Notes: a model not told the origin generated them from the letters alone. A stretch of 64,000 nt of DNA from Bdellovibrio bacteriovorus (GCF_025558485.1 NZ_CP102930.1:2108001-2172000); one strand, 5' to 3'. Shown: positions 8,388-17,642, counted from the first letter of the stretch. Program-made: numbers and translations.

Positions 8388-9683
8388 ATGGATCGCAAAT
8401 TGGCTCCAAATAAGACACTTCGACCTGTGGCAATTCTGGCTGGATCTCGCACACCCTTTACAAAGTCCTTTACGAATTATTCGCGTACTTCCAACCGGGA
8501 GTTGATGACAGCGACATTGAAAAATCTGGTGGATAAAACCAACCTGCGCGGTGAGCGCTTGGGGGACGTAGCTTTGGGGGCCGTGATGAAAAATGCCTCG
8601 GACTGGAATCTGTCCCGCGAATCTTTATTGGGAGCCGGACTGGACCCGCACACGCCGGGATATGATGTGCAGCGAGCTTGTGGTACGGGCTTGGAAACGG
8701 CTGCGCAAATTGCCTTAAAAATCGCGGCAGGTCAGATTGAAAGTGGCATTGCCGGAGGAACGGACACCAATAGTGATATCGCAGGTGTTCTGCCGCATGA
8801 GTTTTCCTGGATTATGATGGAAGCGCAAAAGGAAAAATCCCTGCCTGCGCGCCTGAAGAAGTTTTCTGAATTAAAGTTAAGTTATTTAAAACCGCGCTTC
8901 CCTAATGTGCAGGAACCCCGTACCGGGCTTTCCATGGGACAGCACTGTGAAATGATGGTGAAGGACTGGATGATCTCCCGTGAAGCCCAGGATGAGCTGG
9001 CTTATCACAGTCATCAGAATGCCGCTAAAGCATATGAGGCAGGTTTTTATAAAGATCTGGTGTTTGAGTTTAAAGGTCTAAGTAAGGACACTTTTGTTCG
9101 TGCCGACACGACCATGGAAAAACTGGCGAAACTAAAACCGGCATTTGATTTCAGCGGCACGGGCACACTGACGGCGGGGAACAGCACTCCGTTAACAGAT
9201 GGTGCATCCGCTGTTTTGTTGGGCAGCGAGGATTTTGCCAAGAAGCATGATCTTCCGGTGCTGGCTTATCTGGTGGATGCGGAATACGCGGCGGTGGATT
9301 ACGTCAACGGAGAAGGTCTGTTGATGGCTCCGGCTCATGCCGTGGCTCGTATGTTACGTCGGAACAATCTGAAACTTCAGGATTTTGATTTTTATGAAAT
9401 TCACGAAGCTTTCGCAGGTCAGGTTCTTTGCACACTCAAGGCGTGGGAGTCTGATGAATACTGCCGCAAGCTGGGTGAAGAAAAGGCGTTGGGTTCGATT
9501 GATCGCACCAAAATGAATGTCAAAGGCGGAAGTTTGGCCTTGGGACATCCTTTCGCTGCGACAGGTGGAAGAATACTGGCCAGTCTTGCTAAGATGCTGG
9601 TGGAAAAAGGTTCCGGGCGTGGTTTGATTTCCATCTGTACCGCAGGCGGTATGGGTGTCACGGCTATCGTGGAAAGACCGTAG
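8388..9683 (+). CDS. acetyl-CoA acyltransferase (thiolase)
   Basis: 431 residues, full length for the thiolase II family (FadI-like). The acyl-accepting Cys98 is in QRACGTG, the catalytic His339 in EIHEAFAG, His387 in ALGHPFA and the second catalytic Cys417 in ICTAGGMG. It would catalyse thiolytic cleavage of 3-ketoacyl-CoA in beta-oxidation, or the reverse condensation. No paired hydratase/dehydrogenase lies nearby. AAAGGAAAGG precedes the ATG. Divergent from a TetR gene and followed 4 bases later by an alpha/beta hydrolase, so the two probably form a regulated operon. Confidence 0.93.
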   Translation: MDRKLAPNKTLRPVAILAGSRTPFTKSFTNYSRTSNRELMTATLKNLVDKTNLRGERLGDVALGAVMKNASDWNLSRESLLGAGLDPHTPGYDVQRACGTGLETAAQIALKIAAGQIESGIAGGTDTNSDIAGVLPHEFSWIMMEAQKEKSLPARLKKFSELKLSYLKPRFPNVQEPRTGLSMGQHCEMMVKDWMISREAQDELAYHSHQNAAKAYEAGFYKDLVFEFKGLSKDTFVRADTTMEKLAKLKPAFDFSGTGTLTAGNSTPLTDGASAVLLGSEDFAKKHDLPVLAYLVDAEYAAVDYVNGEGLLMAPAHAVARMLRRNNLKLQDFDFYEIHEAFAGQVLCTLKAWESDEYCRKLGEEKALGSIDRTKMNVKGGSLALGHPFAATGGRILASLAKMLVEKGSGRGLISICTAGGMGVTAIVERP

Positions 9684-9687
9684 TTTT

Positions 9688-10515
9688 ATGAAAATGTCCC
9701 TGATGCAGAAATTGTGGATTGGCTCGTGGCGATATCTTTCCTGGGTGTTGCCGCGCCAAACAGCTTTGTGGGCGGAGGATTTATTTCTTACTCCGTCCCG
9801 GGTGCCACGCCCGCTTTCTGAAGAGGGGTTTTATAAGTCTTCCGAAAAGATAACTTTACCCGGTGGTATTGCCGCCTATGCTTGGGGTTCCAGCGATCAT
9901 CCTGTGGTCCTGCTGGTGCATGGTTGGAGCGGACGGGGAACGCAGATGGGGGCTTTTGCCGAGCCGTTGGTGGAAAAAGGCTTTCGTGTGGTGGCGGTGG
10001 ATGGGCCGGCTCATGGGGCTTCGCAAGGCTTAAGAACCAACGTCGGTGATTATGCGCGCTTTATGATCGAAGCCCAGCAGAGCTTGGGGCCTTTGAAAGC
10101 GGTGGTGGCCCATTCCTTCGGTGCTGGATGTTCTGTATTGGCTGTTCATCGCGGGATGCAGGCTGAAAAGTTGGTGCTGGTGGCGGGGCCTTCGCGCTAT
10201 GAACTGGTGGTAAATAACTATCTTAAATTTATTGGCCTGAGTGGGCTGTCGCAAAAGCACTTCTTCCGTAGTCTGGAGGTCAAAGTCGGCATGCCTGCTT
10301 CAGAAATGAATGTCGGCCGTATCGGAAATGGTCTGAATGTCCCTGCACTGATTGTGCATGACGAAGAAGACAAAGAAGTACGCTATAAAGCCGCCTTGGA
10401 AATCCATGAGACCTGGCCTCGGACCGAGCTTTTGGCAACTCAAGGATTAGGACACCGGCGCATTCTTAAAGACCCTGTGGTCACGCAGAAAGTCGCGGAT
10501 TTCATTTCCCGCTAA
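9688..10515 (+). CDS. alpha/beta hydrolase
   Basis: About 275 residues with an alpha/beta hydrolase core: LLVHGWSG (oxyanion region), nucleophile Ser in VAHSFGAG, a likely acid in HDEEDKE and the catalytic His in GLGHRRIL. The N-terminal region has a short hydrophobic stretch (WIGSWRYLSWVL) that may touch the membrane. The ATG at 9688, 4 bases after the thiolase stop, is preferred to an in-frame GTG inside that gene. Probably a lipase/esterase or thioesterase serving fatty-acyl metabolism with the thiolase. Substrate unknown. Confidence 0.87.
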   Translation: MKMSLMQKLWIGSWRYLSWVLPRQTALWAEDLFLTPSRVPRPLSEEGFYKSSEKITLPGGIAAYAWGSSDHPVVLLVHGWSGRGTQMGAFAEPLVEKGFRVVAVDGPAHGASQGLRTNVGDYARFMIEAQQSLGPLKAVVAHSFGAGCSVLAVHRGMQAEKLVLVAGPSRYELVVNNYLKFIGLSGLSQKHFFRSLEVKVGMPASEMNVGRIGNGLNVPALIVHDEEDKEVRYKAALEIHETWPRTELLATQGLGHRRILKDPVVTQKVADFISR

Positions 10516-10517
10516 TG

Positions 10518-10575
10518 CCAGTGCCGTGTCGAGTTTCTAAACACTCCAGCACTTCTTACACTGGCTTTTTAGGTT
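10518..10575 (+). terminator. weak terminator candidate
   Basis: GCCAGTG just after the hydrolase stop pairs with CACTGGC about 30 bases later, which is followed by TTTTT. The loop is long, so this is only a candidate terminator for the thiolase operon. Confidence 0.35.
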
Positions 10576-10651
10576 AAAATCAAATAATTCGAAAAACACC
10601 TCTTAGTTGGGCTATTGTGGGCGCGTTTTACCTGTAAAAACGGAGACCTTT

Positions 10652-11053
10652 ATGATGAAAAAAGCCCTGATCTTTGTCGTGACAAGTTTGCTATCTGTGG
10701 CTGCGAATGCTGGCAGCAAAACCTTGATCTGTCGTCTGAGTGGTCCTGCTGATATGGACATCAAGGTGGAGTCTTTGGATAACGGCAAAGAAAAATTGTC
10801 GGTGATTCTTTACGCGATGGATGGCGACACTTCCACGGCGTATGTGAACTCTCAATTCTCTGAAGGCCTTTTGTCCAAGCAACTGGCCGAGGGGCATGTT
10901 GGTGCCATTGTGTCGTTGAGTGATTTAAAAATGCAGGTCGGCGGTATCTATCTGGATGCAGGGCATGTGACGATGAACTATAACGCCGCAGAGGATCGTT
11001 ATGATGTTCTGTTCGCTGCGAAGAATCTGGTTTTCCAGGCCTCCTGCCAATAA
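10652..11053 (+). CDS. small exported protein
   Basis: About 133 residues with a signal peptide (MMKKALIFVVTSLLSVAANA). The ATG at 10652, with CGGAGA upstream, is preferred to an earlier in-frame ATG at 10607. The mature part has two Cys (LICRLSG near the start, QASCQ at the end) that could form a disulphide, and a beta-rich pattern. No family recognised. Monocistronic, followed by a strong terminator. Confidence 0.75.
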   Translation: MMKKALIFVVTSLLSVAANAGSKTLICRLSGPADMDIKVESLDNGKEKLSVILYAMDGDTSTAYVNSQFSEGLLSKQLAEGHVGAIVSLSDLKMQVGGIYLDAGHVTMNYNAAEDRYDVLFAAKNLVFQASCQ

Positions 11054-11074
11054 GTAAAGACAGCGAGTTTTAAC

Positions 11075-11106
11075 AATCCAGTTCCGTTCTGGAACTGGAT
11101 TTTCTC
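11075..11106 (+). terminator. intrinsic terminator
   Basis: AATCCAGTTCC-GTTCT-GGAACTGGATT is a perfect 11-bp stem followed by TTCTCTT. It terminates the small exported gene. Confidence 0.88.
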
Positions 11107-11184
11107 TTATACCAGAGATAATTATATTGGATATGACCTGGCGACTTTCATTGTTGTAAGATGAAAGCAGTCAAGGGGCTTCCA

Positions 11185-11736
11185 ATGATTCAATCACCAG
11201 TTCTGTTCACTGCAAAAAACAATCTGAAATTTGAAATCCGCACACCACGCGAGGACGAAGCGCAAGCTGCGCTGGATATGATGGTCATTGTGGCAGGGGA
11301 AAGTCCGTACATTCTTGGCACACCGGAAAGCTTTGCCAAGCGTCCTGTTGAAGGTCAGGTGAAATGGTTTCAGGAAAGTGCCGCCAGTGATTCTGCGATT
11401 ATTTTAGCTGTCTATCATGAAGGCCGCATGGTGGGGTTTTGTGATGCGCGCAGTTACAAAGACATCAAAAGAAAACATCGTGCGGGCCTGGGAATTTCAA
11501 TTCTGGCCGAGTATCGCGGTTGTGGTCTGGGACGAAAGCTGATGGAAGTTTTATTGGAAAACATAAAACGTTTTGCCGGAATCCAAATCATCGAGCTGGA
11601 TGTGATGACGAACAATCAGTCGGCCTTAAAGCTGTATGAAAGCTTGGGCTTCAAGCACGCAGGCGTTTTTCCTAAAGCTTTCATCCTGCCGACTGGTGAG
11701 GTTTCAGATAATCTGTCGATGTATTTGGAAGTTTGA
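11185..11736 (+). CDS. GNAT family N-acetyltransferase
   Basis: About 183 residues. The acetyl-CoA-binding motif A is seen in AGLGISILAEYRGCGLGRKL (RGCGLG being the Q/RxxGxG/A loop). Motif B follows as IIELDVMTNNQSALKLYESL then GFKHAG, typical of RimJ/RimL/YncA-like acetyltransferases. Substrate unknown. The ATG at 11185 has AAGGGG upstream. An in-frame ATG at 11161 is possible. It stands alone between a terminator and a convergent GST gene. Confidence 0.88.
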   Translation: MIQSPVLFTAKNNLKFEIRTPREDEAQAALDMMVIVAGESPYILGTPESFAKRPVEGQVKWFQESAASDSAIILAVYHEGRMVGFCDARSYKDIKRKHRAGLGISILAEYRGCGLGRKLMEVLLENIKRFAGIQIIELDVMTNNQSALKLYESLGFKHAGVFPKAFILPTGEVSDNLSMYLEV

Positions 11737-11763
11737 TTCCAGGACTACTCCTAAATAATTTGT

Positions 11764-12375
11764 TTAGACCATAGCCTTCTGCACAGCCGGGCGCTTCGCC
11801 AATCGATCCGCCCACGCTTTGATCGCGACTTTGTCTTCAAACCATTTGGGTTGCCCATGAATAAAACCGGCGATCCAAGGATAGGTGGCAATGTCTGCGA
11901 TGGTGTACTCTGAACCCGCCAGATAGTCATTGTCGCCAAGCTGTGTTTCCATCACACCCAAAAGTCTTAGCGCCTCTTTTTCAAAGCGTTCAATGAAACC
12001 CGGATTATGGGGCTTTAAGGTGTTCAGACCATAATAGTAATTTCCAAAAATAGGACCAATCGCCGACATCTGGAACATCACCCATTGCATGGCATGGGTT
12101 TTTTCCGTCAGGTCTTTCCCGATAAACCTTCCGTATTTTTCAGCAAGATAAAAAAGGATCGCACCACTTTCAAAAACCGTGGTCTTTCCTTGCGGCCCTT
12201 CGTTATCCACAATCGTCGGAATCTTTCCGTTGGGGTTCATTGCCAGAAACTCCGGACGCTTTTGTTCAAGGTCCTTGAGGTTGATTTTGTGTTCGTTGTA
12301 TTTAAGTCCCAATTCTTCAAGCATGATTGCGACTTTTCGGCCATTCGGAGTGGAAGCAGTATAGAATTCGATCAT
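11764..12375 (-). CDS. glutathione S-transferase family protein
   Basis: 203 residues with the GST layout: N-terminal thioredoxin-like domain (MIEFYTASTPNGRKVAIML, cis-Pro region NPNGKIPTIVD, then VFESGAILFYLAEKYG) and a C-terminal helical domain including YTIADIATYPWI. It resembles the YfcG/YghU group of disulphide-bond reductases more than detoxifying GSTs. Cytoplasmic, probably thiol redox or detoxification. Convergent with the GNAT gene. Confidence 0.9.
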   Translation of the reverse strand: MIEFYTASTPNGRKVAIMLEELGLKYNEHKINLKDLEQKRPEFLAMNPNGKIPTIVDNEGPQGKTTVFESGAILFYLAEKYGRFIGKDLTEKTHAMQWVMFQMSAIGPIFGNYYYGLNTLKPHNPGFIERFEKEALRLLGVMETQLGDNDYLAGSEYTIADIATYPWIAGFIHGQPKWFEDKVAIKAWADRLAKRPAVQKAMV

Positions 12376-12496
12376 TCAGGTCTCCTTTGCGGACTGAGCT
12401 TCAAAGCATAGGCTCATATTCTGGAAAACGGGACTCTTGACCAAGTGCATCTATGATTGCCGCGCCCGCACAATTCAGATAGATTTTTCAGATCGT

Positions 12497-12572
12497 GCGG
12501 ATATAGCGTAGTTGGTAGCGCGCTTCCTTGACATGGAAGAGGTCACTGGTTCGAGTCCAGTTATTCGCACCA
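12497..12572 (+). tRNA. tRNA-Val (GAC)
   Basis: A 76-nt cloverleaf: acceptor GCGGATA pairs with TATTCGC (one G-T), then A73 and an encoded CCA. D-stem GCGT/GCGC, anticodon stem CTTCC/GGAAG with loop TTGACAT giving anticodon GAC, and T-arm ACTGG-TTCGAGT-CCAGT. U8, A9 and the D-loop GG are present. It reads GUC and GUU valine codons. Confidence 0.95.
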
Positions 12573-12621
12573 TTTCTTTCTCTCAATTTCACGCCTAAAG
12601 ACAAAATTCAGATAATCACCG

Positions 12622-13404
12622 CTAGGTCTTCAGATTTTTGAAGTCCCAGAGCTCTTGATCCATCAAATGGCTGGGCTTCACATTCGACATGGCTGTCTGA
12701 ATGGAGGCGTAAATGTTCGGGATTTCTTTTTCCAGATCTCGAACAAGTCTTTTCACGCGCTGACGTTTCAAGCCATCCTGCGATCCGCACAAGTTGCACG
12801 GAATCACCGGGAAGGCCCAGGCTGTGGCCAGTTCTTCGATATCCCTTTCCGAAACATAACATAAAGGGCGCACCAAAATATTGCGTTCGTCGTCGGATTT
12901 CAGTTTTGGCGGCATGCTGGCGGTCGTTCCCACATAGAACAAGTTTAATAAAGCCGTGTGAACCACATCATCGCGGTGATGACCCAAAGCCAGTTTGGTA
13001 AAGCCATTGTCGTGGGCAAAGTCATACAGAATTGCCCGGCGTAAACGGGAACAAAGTGAGCAGAAGGTTCCGCCCTGAACTTTTTCTTTTACAATCGAAT
13101 AAGTGTCTTTTTCGATGACGTGCAATTTCACGCCCAGGCTTTCCACCCAAAGTTTGAATTGAGCGGCATCAAAACCCGGCTGCTTTTGATCCAGAATCCC
13201 GGCTTCAATCTGAAACTTGCGTTCAGAACGTCTTTGGATTTCTGTCAAAAGAGCCAAAAGAACGCTGGAGTCCTTGCCGCCAGAAACGCAGACCATGATT
13301 TTGTCGCCGTCTTCAATCATGTTGAAGTCGTTCAGCGCCTGCACGATCTGCTTGCGGATTTTAATCGCTAGGGGATGTTCAAAGTTGACTGGTTGTATTG
13401 TCAT
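12622..13404 (-). CDS. ttcA: tRNA 2-thiocytidine(32) synthetase TtcA
   Basis: About 260 residues of the TtcA/TilS PP-loop family. PP-loop motif VSGGKDSSVLL (residues about 41-51), iron-sulfur-type CSLC in GTFCSLCSRLRR, the second pair in IPCNLCGSQ, and LGHHRDDVV. TtcA uses ATP and a [4Fe-4S] cluster to put sulfur on C32 of certain tRNAs. The ATG at 13404 is preferred to one at 13431. The first 26 bases overlap the 3' end of the MscS gene, so the two are co-transcribed. It ends close to the tRNA-Val gene on the other strand. Confidence 0.9.
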   Translation of the reverse strand: MTIQPVNFEHPLAIKIRKQIVQALNDFNMIEDGDKIMVCVSGGKDSSVLLALLTEIQRRSERKFQIEAGILDQKQPGFDAAQFKLWVESLGVKLHVIEKDTYSIVKEKVQGGTFCSLCSRLRRAILYDFAHDNGFTKLALGHHRDDVVHTALLNLFYVGTTASMPPKLKSDDERNILVRPLCYVSERDIEELATAWAFPVIPCNLCGSQDGLKRQRVKRLVRDLEKEIPNIYASIQTAMSNVKPSHLMDQELWDFKNLKT

Positions 13405-14443
13405 GGCCCGCAGTTTTATCCGATAGCTCAATGACTTGTCGAGCTAATTTCAGGCCCTGACCTTTCAAAGCCTCGATACCGCGCACATAGACCTTGTCGC
13501 CAATATTGAACTGAGACCCATAATTATCAATAAAGTAGATAATTTTTAGTTCCACCCAGTTTTCATTGGCATCGCTCACATAGGCCCACGGGGCCGGAAT
13601 ACCTCGGATTTCACCAATGCCAGCCACCGTGCGTTCCAGAATCTGCTTGGCCAGTTCAATGTTTTCTCCATAAGCCAGGCGGAAGATCTGACGACGTACA
13701 ATCGGATTTTCCGGCGGGGAGAAATTGGAAATCTGGGCATTGGCCATAAAGCGGTTCGGGAAAGTGATCAGCTCATCCGAAAAACCCACCAGAGTGGTGG
13801 AGCGCCAGGTGATCTCGCGCACCTGACCTGTGGCTTTCTGAATACCGCTCGTAATCTCCAGCCAGTCGCCGATTTCAAAGTTGCGATCCAGTTGCAGGGA
13901 AATACCGGCAAACAGATTTCCCAAGGTGTCTTGCAGCGCCAGACCCAGAATCACCGAAGCCGCTGCCGATGTTGCCAGTAAAGGTCCCAATTCTAAACCA
14001 AAGACATGCGTGATCCCCCAGAACACCAAAACGATCGAAAGAATCAGCGAAAAAATGTTCACCAGCAACAGTGGAACACCGTGCTTCATGGAGCCTAAAA
14101 ACAGGTATTGCAGGACGATCAGACGGGAGGTCTTAACAAAAACGATATTGCCCCACATGAAAGTCAGGAAGGCAATATAGGGCATGAACTTCCCCAGACG
14201 GCCCAGTTGGGGTTCCGAGGTTTGCAGGAAAATGAAAGTCAAAAACAGGAAGGCCAGAATGATGTAATGGCGCAGTAACGTGCGGAAGTGATTGCGAATA
14301 CTGCGATGGCGTTCATCAGAAGCTTCTTTTAGGAAGAACTTGTAAAACACCCAGGTAATGGCAATAAGGCAGCCCAAAAGTATAAAGGGCTCTAATTCCA
14401 AAAGTCCGTAAAGTGCCTGAATTTTGATAAACTTTTCTGCCAT
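13379..14443 (-). CDS. mechanosensitive ion channel, MscS family
   Basis: About 354 residues starting MAEKFIKI at 14443, with GAGG before it. A longer in-frame extension upstream is unlikely coding. Several hydrophobic helices (residues about 15-165) lead into the MscS pore helix and beta domain: LATSAAASVILGLALQDTLG, GISLQLDRNFEIGDW, ITWRSTTLVGFSDELITFPN. It is an inner-membrane channel that releases solutes on hypo-osmotic shock. Such shocks plausibly occur when a predator enters or leaves prey. Upstream of and overlapping ttcA. Confidence 0.92.
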   Translation of the reverse strand: MAEKFIKIQALYGLLELEPFILLGCLIAITWVFYKFFLKEASDERHRSIRNHFRTLLRHYIILAFLFLTFIFLQTSEPQLGRLGKFMPYIAFLTFMWGNIVFVKTSRLIVLQYLFLGSMKHGVPLLLVNIFSLILSIVLVFWGITHVFGLELGPLLATSAAASVILGLALQDTLGNLFAGISLQLDRNFEIGDWLEITSGIQKATGQVREITWRSTTLVGFSDELITFPNRFMANAQISNFSPPENPIVRRQIFRLAYGENIELAKQILERTVAGIGEIRGIPAPWAYVSDANENWVELKIIYFIDNYGSQFNIGDKVYVRGIEALKGQGLKLARQVIELSDKTAGHDNTTSQL

Positions 14444-14553
14444 GTTTTTGGTTCCTCGCGAACTCTGATTATAGTGACTATTTTTTAGTCTAGTCGAGTC
14501 TAAAATTCTTCCTGACTGTAATCTGTCGGAGCGACCCAGCCGATAAGTTCTGT

Positions 14554-16122
14554 ATGAAAAACTACGGAATGACACTTCTATTAGGGATGATGATGACGGC
14601 CTGCGCCCCTCAGGGCTATGAGGCCATGAACAATATTGCTTCCAACGTCACAAATGACATTGCCTGCAAAGACTCCAAGTTGGAAATGAAGCTGTGGGAT
14701 GGCTTAAAGGAACACCTGATCGAGCAAAAGGAAATGCCATCAGCGGAAGCCTTAAAGCAAGCCCTGCGTGATCAGGTGCAAAAGCTGGCTGATGAAAATC
14801 CACAACTGAGCCGCGAGGATCAGGAACGCCTGAATGCGGACCTTGAAAAGCTGGTGGTGTCTTTGTTGGAGGAAGCTCCAAAAGGCGAGCGCGCGGAAAC
14901 GCCGGAACAGCTCTTGTTGCTGCTGTCAGCCATTGACGTTGGTGATCGTTCCACAGTGTTTCGCTCTTACATGCAGGACAAGGTGCGCGGTGATTTTACC
15001 CGCTTGAATAAAACCATTGAAACTTTTGATCTGAACTGTCCTAAGGACGACAGTGGTAATGACAATGCCTCTTCCGGCACTCCATCCACTCCGGATGAAG
15101 ACGGCCAGAATCAGGGGGGCAATGTCGTGGAAGAATCACCAGCTGAAGTCAACCGTGACTATGCTTACCATAAAGCTCAGGCTGTGGATGCCGGGGAATC
15201 TCTGGCGGTCTTTGGTGCACGCTGGGCCTTTGCAACGACTTATCAGACTTGTCAAAGCGTCAGTCTGCCGGATATGAATGCGCAAACTCCGGATTTGCAG
15301 GGGATTAAAATCACCGGCAAACATTCTGATGGCGTGGGCAGTAAACGTGAAATAGCCAGCTTGTCACAGGTACAGAGCACACACCCTTATGTGAAAGGCG
15401 TTTCCAGTTACGGGGAAGGCTGCTTCAATGTAAAATCCAATCCGTTGATTTATGACTACGGCGGGAAGCCTTATGGCACCACGGCTGCGGATTCTGCGAT
15501 TGATATGTTTAAAAATAACGGTGACGGCACGAAGGTGCTGGGTATTGACTGCTCTGGCTATGTTTATACCTCCATGGCTACCGCAGGCTTGCGTGTGAAA
15601 GCCGGACGTGCTTTGAAAGCTTCAGATTCCTGGGCTTGGGGCTCCAGTTCTTATGTGGAACCTCAGGACAACGGCCTGACTTGTTTAAGCAAGATTTCTG
15701 TCACCCCATCGACATCAATGAAAGCGGGCGACATTGTGGCTGTTTACGGTCACGTGCTGATCATTGATAAAGCCGGGACAGATCCGTTTGGTATCCGCAA
15801 TGCAAAAACAGAAAGTGACTGCTCGAAATTGAAGTCCTCTGGCTTTGACTTTACGGTGGCGCAAAGCTCTCCAAGCAAAGGCGGGGTGGGTATTAACTTC
15901 TTTGATGCCCGGGTGTATCTGCCAACAAGCGCGAAAATGAAAACAGGCCTTGAAAAGTACGCTTACTATGCGTGTCTGGCGAAAGTGAATAATAAGACTT
16001 ACACACCAAATCTGGGAACTTTGTCGGTGATCCGTCACAAAGGCACATCCGAGTGCATGGCTCCTCGTGTGAAAATGGCACGCGAATCTTGCATCCAAAG
16101 CTGCTCTTCCCTGCGTCGCTAA
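14554..16122 (+). CDS. NlpC/P60-like lipoprotein
   Basis: 522-residue lipoprotein: lipobox MMTAC (Cys17), a helical Glu/Lys-rich N-terminal region (about 40-160), a low-complexity acidic Ser/Asp/Gln linker (about 163-197), then a C-terminal domain with an NlpC/P60 signature, Cys333 in VLGIDCSGYVYTSM and His400 in VAVYGHVLIID. Such enzymes cut cell-wall peptide stems (D-Glu/DAP). The helical N-terminal domain is unusual and may regulate or target it. Divergent from the MscS gene across a gap of about 110 bp. Remodelling of prey or own peptidoglycan is the natural guess. Confidence 0.78.
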   Translation: MKNYGMTLLLGMMMTACAPQGYEAMNNIASNVTNDIACKDSKLEMKLWDGLKEHLIEQKEMPSAEALKQALRDQVQKLADENPQLSREDQERLNADLEKLVVSLLEEAPKGERAETPEQLLLLLSAIDVGDRSTVFRSYMQDKVRGDFTRLNKTIETFDLNCPKDDSGNDNASSGTPSTPDEDGQNQGGNVVEESPAEVNRDYAYHKAQAVDAGESLAVFGARWAFATTYQTCQSVSLPDMNAQTPDLQGIKITGKHSDGVGSKREIASLSQVQSTHPYVKGVSSYGEGCFNVKSNPLIYDYGGKPYGTTAADSAIDMFKNNGDGTKVLGIDCSGYVYTSMATAGLRVKAGRALKASDSWAWGSSSYVEPQDNGLTCLSKISVTPSTSMKAGDIVAVYGHVLIIDKAGTDPFGIRNAKTESDCSKLKSSGFDFTVAQSSPSKGGVGINFFDARVYLPTSAKMKTGLEKYAYYACLAKVNNKTYTPNLGTLSVIRHKGTSECMAPRVKMARESCIQSCSSLRR

Positions 16123-16141
16123 GAAAGTTTGATCTAAAACC

Positions 16142-16184
16142 AAAAAAAGGGTTTGCCTGAAACAGGCAGACCCTTTTTGTTTTT
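16142..16184 (+). terminator. intrinsic terminator
   Basis: AAAAAGGGTTTGCCTG-AAA-CAGGCAGACCCTTTTT forms a 16-bp stem with one G-T pair, followed by TGTTTTT. It closes the NlpC/P60-like gene. Confidence 0.92.
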
Positions 16185-16319
16185 CCGCTTTGGGGTGACA
16201 TGAATGGGCACCCTTTCAAAAGATCAACGGCCCACAGGGCTGCAGAGACGATAAAATCATCCTGAGGCGGGCACGGATTACGCAAGAAAAGACTTCCGAA
16301 ATTATAAAAGGAGATTTTT

Positions 16320-16775
16320 ATGAGAGCGTCCTTGTTGGTTATGGCAGGTCTTATGTTGGCAGGTTCCGTATCTTTTGCTGAGCGCGCTGGCAATGTGTGG
16401 AAAGAAAAAGAAAAAGTGGAAGGTCAGGCAAAGCTTTTGGTTGATGGTGCCGGCCGTAAGTTCTGCACTCACGAGGGAACTCGCTTTGCACATTCCATGG
16501 ATAACTCCACGCTGGTGGTGGTTGATAAGGAAAGTGGAAAAAGTGCGAAGTATCTGCATAACGTGGGCTTCTCTCGTCCCGGTTTCACAGTTTTGGTGAA
16601 AATGGAAACAGGCGATGCCTCCATGCCTAACTATATTGGAACCACGGATGATTCCACTTATTACTTCGATAAGCTGAGCAACGTTCAAGGCGGGCTTGAG
16701 GATAAAGGGTTCTACTTTGGCAGCGTGGCAACACCGTACAATAAAACATATACTCTGCTTTGCTCTAAAAAATAG
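16320..16775 (+). CDS. exported hypothetical protein
   Basis: 151 residues with a signal peptide (MRASLLVMAGLMLAGSVSFA) and a beta-rich mature part with two Cys (KFCTHEGTRF and the terminal LLCSKK), which may pair. No family recognised. AAAGGAG precedes the ATG. It lies between the terminator of the NlpC/P60-like gene and the L,D-transpeptidase gene on the same strand. Confidence 0.75.
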   Translation: MRASLLVMAGLMLAGSVSFAERAGNVWKEKEKVEGQAKLLVDGAGRKFCTHEGTRFAHSMDNSTLVVVDKESGKSAKYLHNVGFSRPGFTVLVKMETGDASMPNYIGTTDDSTYYFDKLSNVQGGLEDKGFYFGSVATPYNKTYTLLCSKK

Positions 16776-16908
16776 GTCCGCGCCGGGCTCAAAATAGGCT
16801 GCTGTCGAAAGTATGGACAGGCGCCTTGGAATTAAACGCTTTTCCAGGGCGGCCCTAAAGTTGCTGATTGGAGCCTGTGGAATAAAATATCGAGGATGTG
16901 AGGTCTTC

Positions 16909-17616
16909 ATGAAACGTTTGGTCTTGATCGCAACTTTGTTGGGTTTAACTCAAACTGCGCTGGCAGATAAATACGACTGCAAAAATATCGATTATATCGG
17001 TGAAGATTCGGCTTTGGTGGACTTGTCCAACGAAAGCGTGGCGGTTTTGCAGAAAAAAAAGATCTCTGGTGACCGCATTGTGGTTTCCAAAGAAGGCAAG
17101 AAGCTTTATCTGTTTAGCGGTAACACCCTGCTAAGAGCCTTCCCTGTGGCTTTGGGCCGTTCTCCGTATGGCGATAAGCTTAAAGAGGGTGATAATAAAA
17201 CCCCTGAAGGAAAATACATCGTCGATTTCAAGAAAAAGCAAAGTGAATACCATCGTGCACTGCACATCTCTTACCCAAATCAAGCAGACGTGGCGCAAAC
17301 CAAGGAGCTGTCCAAAAAGACCGGTCAGGAGTTGAATCCGGGTGGTGATATCATGATCCACGGTCTGCCGAATGATGAAACGTCCCAGTTTTTTGTGGAA
17401 AAAGCTCACCCGATTATCAACTGGACTCGTGGTTGTATTGCCGTCACAAATCCGGAAATCGAAGAGCTGTTTGCTCTGGTTCCGGTCAAAGCCGAAGTGG
17501 AAATCTGTGCAGCTCGTGAACGAGGTGCGACCTCGAACCCTCTTAAAATGGCTGAAGACATTGCTAAGCAAGAGCCCGAACTAAAAGACATCAATATTCC
17601 GGGTAAAGCTCAGTAA
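16909..17616 (+). CDS. L,D-transpeptidase (YkuD family)
   Basis: About 235 residues with a signal peptide (MKRLVLIATLLGLTQTALA). The YkuD domain spans about residues 56-196: VSKEGKKLYLF at its start, His151 in IMIHGLPND and the catalytic Cys176 in NWTRGCIAVTNPEIEEL. It makes 3-3 cross-links or attaches proteins to diaminopimelate in peptidoglycan in the periplasm. In Bdellovibrio such enzymes also modify the prey wall. The ATG at 16909 follows GAGG. An in-frame ATG at 16813 is too far upstream. Monocistronic with its own terminator. Confidence 0.9.
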   Translation: MKRLVLIATLLGLTQTALADKYDCKNIDYIGEDSALVDLSNESVAVLQKKKISGDRIVVSKEGKKLYLFSGNTLLRAFPVALGRSPYGDKLKEGDNKTPEGKYIVDFKKKQSEYHRALHISYPNQADVAQTKELSKKTGQELNPGGDIMIHGLPNDETSQFFVEKAHPIINWTRGCIAVTNPEIEELFALVPVKAEVEICAARERGATSNPLKMAEDIAKQEPELKDINIPGKAQ

Positions 17617-17642
17617 GCGAAAAACAAAATCGTAAAACACCC

